A stretch of DNA of 64,000 nucleotides from Casuarina equisetifolia (lineage: Eukaryota; Streptophyta; Magnoliopsida; Fagales; Casuarinaceae), in contig CM052360.1 in assembly GCA_028551475.1 (NCBI GenBank), forward strand, positions 15,922,501 through 15,986,500, in the 5' to 3' direction. The position numbers and the translations under genes are program-made. Positions 58,896 to 64,000 of this stretch are shown in pieces. The stretch's first letter is position 1. Each line of letters opens with the position of its first letter. The notes beneath the pieces were generated by a model. The model made no database searches and was not told where the DNA came from. It saw nothing but the letters and a program-made list of their open reading frames with translations.

Positions 58896-59814
58896 CTATC
58901 TGGTAAGTAGCCGCCAACACGGATTATATTCAGCAGAGTTAAGTGACACTCCAAAATCTTTCCCGCATAATTCTTCTGAAACATCTGGGCAAAAGCTTTG
59001 TTTTCTGGGTTTTGAGGTAAGGCTGATTTGTGGATTAAACCGACTCCATGACAGTTGCAGCAGATGACCCAAATTCACAAGTTTGATGATCTTGTTTCCA
59101 GTCTTTAGATGGGATCCCTTTGTCAAGGACCCTTTGAGGTGGAATTAAAGACCTCAGAGATGATGAGTCTACCACAGGTTTTTCACTTTCTAAAGCAGAA
59201 GATTGTGAATTCGCAGGCAGCAAGGAAGCTAGGGTAGCAACAAGCTCAGGTGTTAATGTCACTCCAGGTTGGGACACCAACGGAGCATTAGTAGAGGTGT
59301 AGTCTTGAGGTGCGGAGTGCATTGCAGGGGGCTCATTTGTAGCTGGAAAAAGAGACTTTGGAAGAAGCTTTGAGTCCTCATGTAGAACCCTGCTATAGTC
59401 ATCATTCAAACCTTTTTCGTCCATTGAAGAGACTACACCATACTCAGAATGAGGAAGCTGTGGTCTACCTATATATTGAGATGAAGGAATGGGAAGATAT
59501 GGTTGAATGGATGTACCACTAGGAACTTGATGTGGAAACTTGAGAACCACACCATACAGACGTTCAGGGCCCACAACTTTCAAACATCGGTTAGGAAATC
59601 TGATGGAGGAACCAAAAATGAAGTGGTCCCATCATCAAACTTGGCAACTCCAGCACCATTGTTTGCACCTAAGTAGCGCAGGAACTCAGTGTATGAAGCA
59701 AAGTCGTCTTCACTGTCTGGCAAGAAGAAAACAACAGCAAAACCGACAGCATCAGCATAGTGTTCTGTCAGCACATCCAATCCTGTTCTGGCCGAGCAGT
59801 TAACAGCTTCAGGA
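58896..59814 (-). pseudogene. FPA: FPA-like SPOC domain fragment, frameshifted
   Basis: The minus-strand frame from 59814 encodes [55 protein letters not shown] and [10 protein letters not shown], the SPOC domain of the flowering-time regulator FPA. A one-base deletion near 59585 shifts the frame. The frame then resumes as KVVGPERLYGVVLKFPHQVP and a Pro/Ser-rich tail to TAA at 59035-59037. A second shift there leads into [15 protein letters not shown], ending at 58896. FPA proteins are RNA-binding and control 3'-end choice. The three RRM domains are not found upstream; the next 700 bases are non-coding and then a Copia element begins. A 3' splice site (TTGCAAG) precedes the fragment. Confidence 0.78.
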
Positions 59815-60558
59815 CTTGCAAGACAAAGAGTTCCCGTAAATGACAACCAAGAGATGAACAACAAAATGAGACATATAAAACAGTTTGCATAAGTAAAAAA
59901 TATGAGAACTGACATTAAGAAGTTATCATGTATGAGGTAAAAATCAAGCTAGGACAAGATGAGGATGGATTAAAAAGAAGTGTGTCAGAATCTTTTCAAG
60001 AAATATCAGTAGCACAAAAGAATAGGACAGTTATTGTACCTGACCAGTTTCTCTACTCTATTACTTACTCACATAGATGTGACAAAATGAGACATGAGAC
60101 AAACGCTATTTGTCTTAATAAACTTCCCTTAAAATAATAGTCAATTGAATTAGATCATAGACTAGAAAAATACTTATGCTGCAAGATGGTATATGTTAAA
60201 AAGCAATCAATAACTGCATCTCCAACTTACTGAGATCAGATACAATGACAAATGTTTAAATGAAGAAAGACCAAATTCCTGCAAGACCTCATAATGTAAT
60301 ACAATCACGTGAATTATCAAACACCTAAGGGTATGCAGGCAAAGGGCATGTAGTAGGCATAAACTAGTACACATCCTAAACACCACTAGTAGAAAATAAT
60401 ACAGAAAAATAGAATTATACTCATAGCTCCACCTTTATTCCTTTGCCAATAAGGAAACAACAAGCTTGACAAATAGGTGTTCCCCCCCTTTAGCAAGGAT
60501 ACCACACCATATGTAATGATTATCAACATGTCCTTCAGCCATGACTCTTAAACCTACA
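59815..60558. other. Region between the FPA fragment and the right-end Copia element
   Basis: No coding exon, RNA gene or repeat is recognised. Confidence 0.5.
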
Positions 60559-60914
60559 TGTTTAGAGATGAGATGAGGTGGCAGCCATGTGGCTGCCACA
60601 TATGCAACCTCGACAACCTCCCAGACAGAGCATGCTAGCTTGCTATTCAGAGCAAGCTAGCAATTCAGCTTTTACCGCACCAGAGGAGTAGACGTTGACT
60701 AAAGTAATTCTGCCAACCATTGTAGAGGAATGTGAAGCACCTTTATTTTGAATTGTACTTTTTTTTATTATGTTCATCCCTCTATAAGAGGATTTGTATA
60801 GCATATGTAACTTTTATCTTGAAAATTACTTCTCCCAATCGTATTTGTATTCAGTTTTCTTGTTTAATCAAAGCAAGTTTAATCCAATTCATGTGTTTTT
60901 CATATATTTTGACA
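60559..60914 (+). repeat. LTR with two perfect hairpins
   Basis: The 3' border is fixed by the primer-binding site; the 5' border (TGTTTAGAG) is a best guess. Near the 5' end lie GTGGCAGCC-ATGT-GGCTGCCAC (9-bp arms) and GCTAGCTTGCT-ATTCAG-AGCAAGCTAGC (11-bp arms). Confidence 0.7.
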
Positions 60915-61199
60915 TGGCATCGAGAGCCAGGTTCCCAAAATTTTCTGTATTGCAACAGTGAACTGATTACCCACAATTTCTCATTGGTTTTTTGATTCTT
61001 ACAAAAATTTTGATCCTAAACACTGCTTCCGCTCATAACCCACCAAAGCCCTATGTTTTCTCCCAAATTTCTGGTTCAAATCTAGCCAAATCTTTGAAAC
61101 CCTAAAATTTTTCCCTTTTGATGCAGAAACCCTAATTTCTCGTTGGAGAAGACGACGCACTTGTTCAGAACGACATCGTTCTTCTTATTTAATCCTATG

Positions 61200-63960
61200 A
61201 CGCCATTTTTGCCTTACAACTCAACGACGTCCACAATTTTCCAAATGACACCGTTTTCTCTTCACTGTTGCTGACAACACGACACCATTTCGGCAACATG
61301 GTCGACCACCTCTCATGGACCTCCAGCAGCCCTATTGGTGACACCCCACGCTACATTCCGCCGTATCGGTGCGGCGAAGCCATGTGCACTTACCAGCAGA
61401 GCACTCGCAGTCCATTATGCACCCATCAACGGCATGTACGCACACCACCACACACACCACCGTGCACGGATGCAGATCCACCCGATACCTGAACAACGCA
61501 AACCCTAGATTGCACCGATCTGCTCTATCTCCTGATCAGAGACACAAATTCGACTGCCCTGGTGTCGACCAAACTCATAGGCATCTCCAACTACGCTGTG
61601 TGGTTCGAGACGATGAAGATCGCCCTGTCGATCAAGAACAAGATGGCGTTCGTAGACAAGTCGTTCCCTCAACCCAAACTCAGTTCCCCTTTTCGAAGCT
61701 CCTAGGATCGGTGCAACTATTTGTGTCGGGGATGGATTCTGAACTCCATTACCAACAACTTCCACGACGGGCTCATCTGCATCCGGAGCACCACCACTAT
61801 ATGGGCTTAACTCCACACCCGATACTATCAGATTGACCCGTCTAGGGTTTACACTCTCATCAACGAACTTTGCCTAATCTGGCAAGCCAGAGAGCCAATC
61901 TCGGCCTATTTCAATCGACTCTGACAATTGTGAGATGAATTCGACACTCTAGTTAAACTAGCGTCACCGGAGATGGTGGGGTTTCCTCCCTAGAAGACCC
62001 ATTAGGACACTATGAAATTCTATCAGCTCCTCAGTCACCTCGACGACAGCTATTCAACTCTCTGAGAGCATATCTTGATGATGAATCCATTGCCAGATTT
62101 AATGCAGATTTTTTTCATGGTTTCCAAGGTAGAGTATCGCCGGAATGTCATCGGAAAGACGACTAGTGAAAGCGTGTTTGTTGCGGCAAACTCAACTTTG
62201 ACACAACAAGCACCCTGTCAAGCGTCACACTTATTGTGGCAAGAAGACCTTCGGGGGCAACTTCTAGAGCTAGTCGTTCAGCAAAGCACAATGCACTGTA
62301 TTCGCTGCGCTCTGCATTGAACAACATGTTGTTTTCACTGAAGGCATAAAATGATAAGTCATTTAGGCCACAAAATGATAGGTCATTTAGGGCAGTGGAA
62401 AAGTGCGAATTTTGCTGAAAAAAAAGGCATAAAAAGGAGGTTTGCTATCGATTAACTAGGGCCCTAATGTGAGTATTGCAAGATCTATAGGCATGAAAAA
62501 AGGGAGTGTTACAAATTGAACGGATATCCACTAGAGCACAATAATCACAAGGAGGAGGCAAAGGCCAATCTAGCAGCTGGAGAGTTTGATCAGGTCTTTA
62601 TCACCAAAATAGACTATCAATGCTTCATCAAATTCTTGCATGATGATCGGGATTCATAAGCCCACCTTGCAAGTACTTTTGAATCTCTTACATATTGGAT
62701 AATTAACTCAATGCTAGTGATCACATTATTGTCAATTTTGAATATCTTAATTTTATTATTTCATGTGCATCTAGATCTAGAAAGTTAAATTTTCCAATGG
62801 TGATAGTACTATGGTTACATACAAAGGTGATATTCCTATATCTAAACACCTAAAATTGCATGCAGTTCTATACTCACATGATTTTAAATTTAACCTAATT
62901 TTGGTATCAAAATTTTGCCTTCAAAACAATTGCCAAATTATCTTTTATGCCAATTTTTGTGTGTTCAGGACCTTTCATTGAGTGAAGTCAAAGGGCTTGG
63001 TAGAAATGAAAAATGGGCTTTACTATTTTGTGTCATGCCCTGACAAGAAAAAAATTACACATCCTTTCGGGCGTAGCCCATGTTTTGTAAACTCTTTATC
63101 GACATGTAGCTCTTTAAATTTGGAACTTTGGCATTGTAGGCTCGAACATATGTCGATGCCAAGTTTAAATTTATCAATGAATTAAATTTTTATCATGTTC
63201 CTTAAAATACTTTATGTTCTATTTGTCTACTTACAAAACAAACTTGCAATTCCTTTCCTACGCGCAATAATACAACACAATATCCTTTTGACCCAATTCA
63301 TGTTAATGTTTGGGGACTATATCGAATACCCAACCATGATGGGTCACATTACTTTCTCACTGTTGTGGATGACTTTTCTTAAGGAACATAATGTTCCTTA
63401 TGAAAGTCAAAAGTGAGACAATTTCATGGGTAGAATAATTTCTTAATCTTATAAGAAACTAGTTTGCTTGAGAAATCAAGCATGTTAGATCAAACAACAC
63501 TCTTGATTTCTTCAATCATAACACAAAACAATTATTTTCTTCACGAGGAATTATTTATGAAAGTTCATGTGTGCAAACTCCCTAACAAAATCGTGTTGTT
63601 GAACGCAAACACCATTACATTTTAGATGTTGCACGAGCTTTAAGGTTTCAAAGCAACATGCCAACTAGGTTTTGGGCCGAGTGCATACTCAATACCACCT
63701 ATCTAATTAATAGAGTACCTTCCTCTGTTCTCAATGGAGTCACACCCTTTGAGAAATTATTTGGCAAACTGCCAAAAATTTCTCATCTTTGGGTTTTTGG
63801 ATGTCTTTACTATGCTACCATGTTAGAGCACAAAGACAAATTTGCCCCCAAAGCTATTCCTAGCATATTCATGGGATATGCTAAAGGACAAAAGGGATAC
63901 AAATTATATGATCCCGAGAGATGACGATCCTTCGTAAGTCGGGATGTACGTTTCCATCAG
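61200..63960 (+). pseudogene. Broken Copia gag-pol
   Basis: Gag is frame-broken across about 61300-62200. Zinc-knuckle remnants lie near 62410-62540. The protease region near 62690 reads WIINSMLVITLL-like, without the DSG active site. The integrase zinc finger is near 63120-63240 (LWHCRLEHMSMPS). The integrase tail is open at 63658-63924 and ends at TGA, where relatives continue KRFFVSRDV. Several stops make it non-functional. Confidence 0.85.
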
Positions 63961-64000
63961 GATGTTTTCTCTTTTTCACAATCAAAGCCCAAATCACATT

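Larger units (their letters stand above)
60559..64000 (+). mobile_element. Copia LTR retrotransposon, left part, continues past the window
   Basis: A plus-strand LTR (about 60559-60914, ending TTTTGACA) is followed by the primer-binding site TGGCATCGAGAGCCAGG. The order gag, zinc knuckle, protease, integrase is seen before the window ends inside pol, so the right LTR and target duplication cannot be checked. The integrase is close to that of the nested element at 34783-40583 ([30 protein letters not shown]), so both belong to one lineage. Confidence 0.9.

Noticed and set aside
1-64000. CRISPR arrays, rRNA genes, bacterial operons or organellar DNA
   Set aside because: None is seen; the repeats are LTRs, SINEs and local duplications, and the genes are plant nuclear genes with introns.

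Overview
The window is nuclear DNA of a flowering plant, most likely a woody eudicot. It has spliced genes with GT-AG introns, a plastid-targeted Calvin-cycle aldolase, a nuclear tRNA-Glu, tRNA-derived SINEs and many LTR retrotransposons. The species cannot be told from the sequence alone. All alignments, exon joins and mismatch counts were made by eye.

Gene-rich left part (1-20.6 kb). From left to right it holds: a double B-box zinc-finger gene of the BBX18/BBX19 type (+); a six-exon plastid fructose-bisphosphate aldolase (-) with a probable GC-AG intron; a one-exon acidic protein of unknown function (-) whose 5'UTR intron carries SINEs and a 107-bp tandem duplication; 5.6 kb of AT-rich DNA without a clear gene; a tRNA-Glu(CUC) (-); and a four-exon secreted GH9 endo-1,4-beta-glucanase (-). 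Their reading frames look intact.

Transposon-rich middle (22.4-44 kb). Three minus-strand exons (22424-22502, 30781-30887, 43721-43939) join in frame to the C-terminal ApaG domain of an F-box SKIP16-like protein. One exon has an in-frame TAA and the N-terminal half is missing, so it is probably a pseudogene. Its last intron holds a 5.5-kb Copia element (23060-28602, TSD TAGAA). The intron before that holds an 11-kb Copia element (31758-42803), which itself carries a younger 5.8-kb Copia element (34783-40583, TSD GATAG) in its integrase.

Right part (44-64 kb). A tandem TRIM (three short LTRs, two tiny internal regions, TSD ATAGG) lies beside a LINE remnant. Next is a 5'-truncated minus-strand copy of a SAD2/importin-7/8-like gene with two nonsense codons and two frameshifts. 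One of its introns holds a very young, internally deleted Gypsy element (50854-54426, LTRs with about one difference in 502 bp). Upstream of it on the same strand is a frameshifted C-terminal SPOC piece of an FPA-like gene. The window ends inside another Copia element (+).

The most striking pattern is three consecutive same-strand gene copies (FPA, importin, SKIP16), each missing its 5' half. The importin and SKIP16 pieces keep their introns. This suggests a duplicated or captured block of gene fragments that was then filled with retrotransposons.
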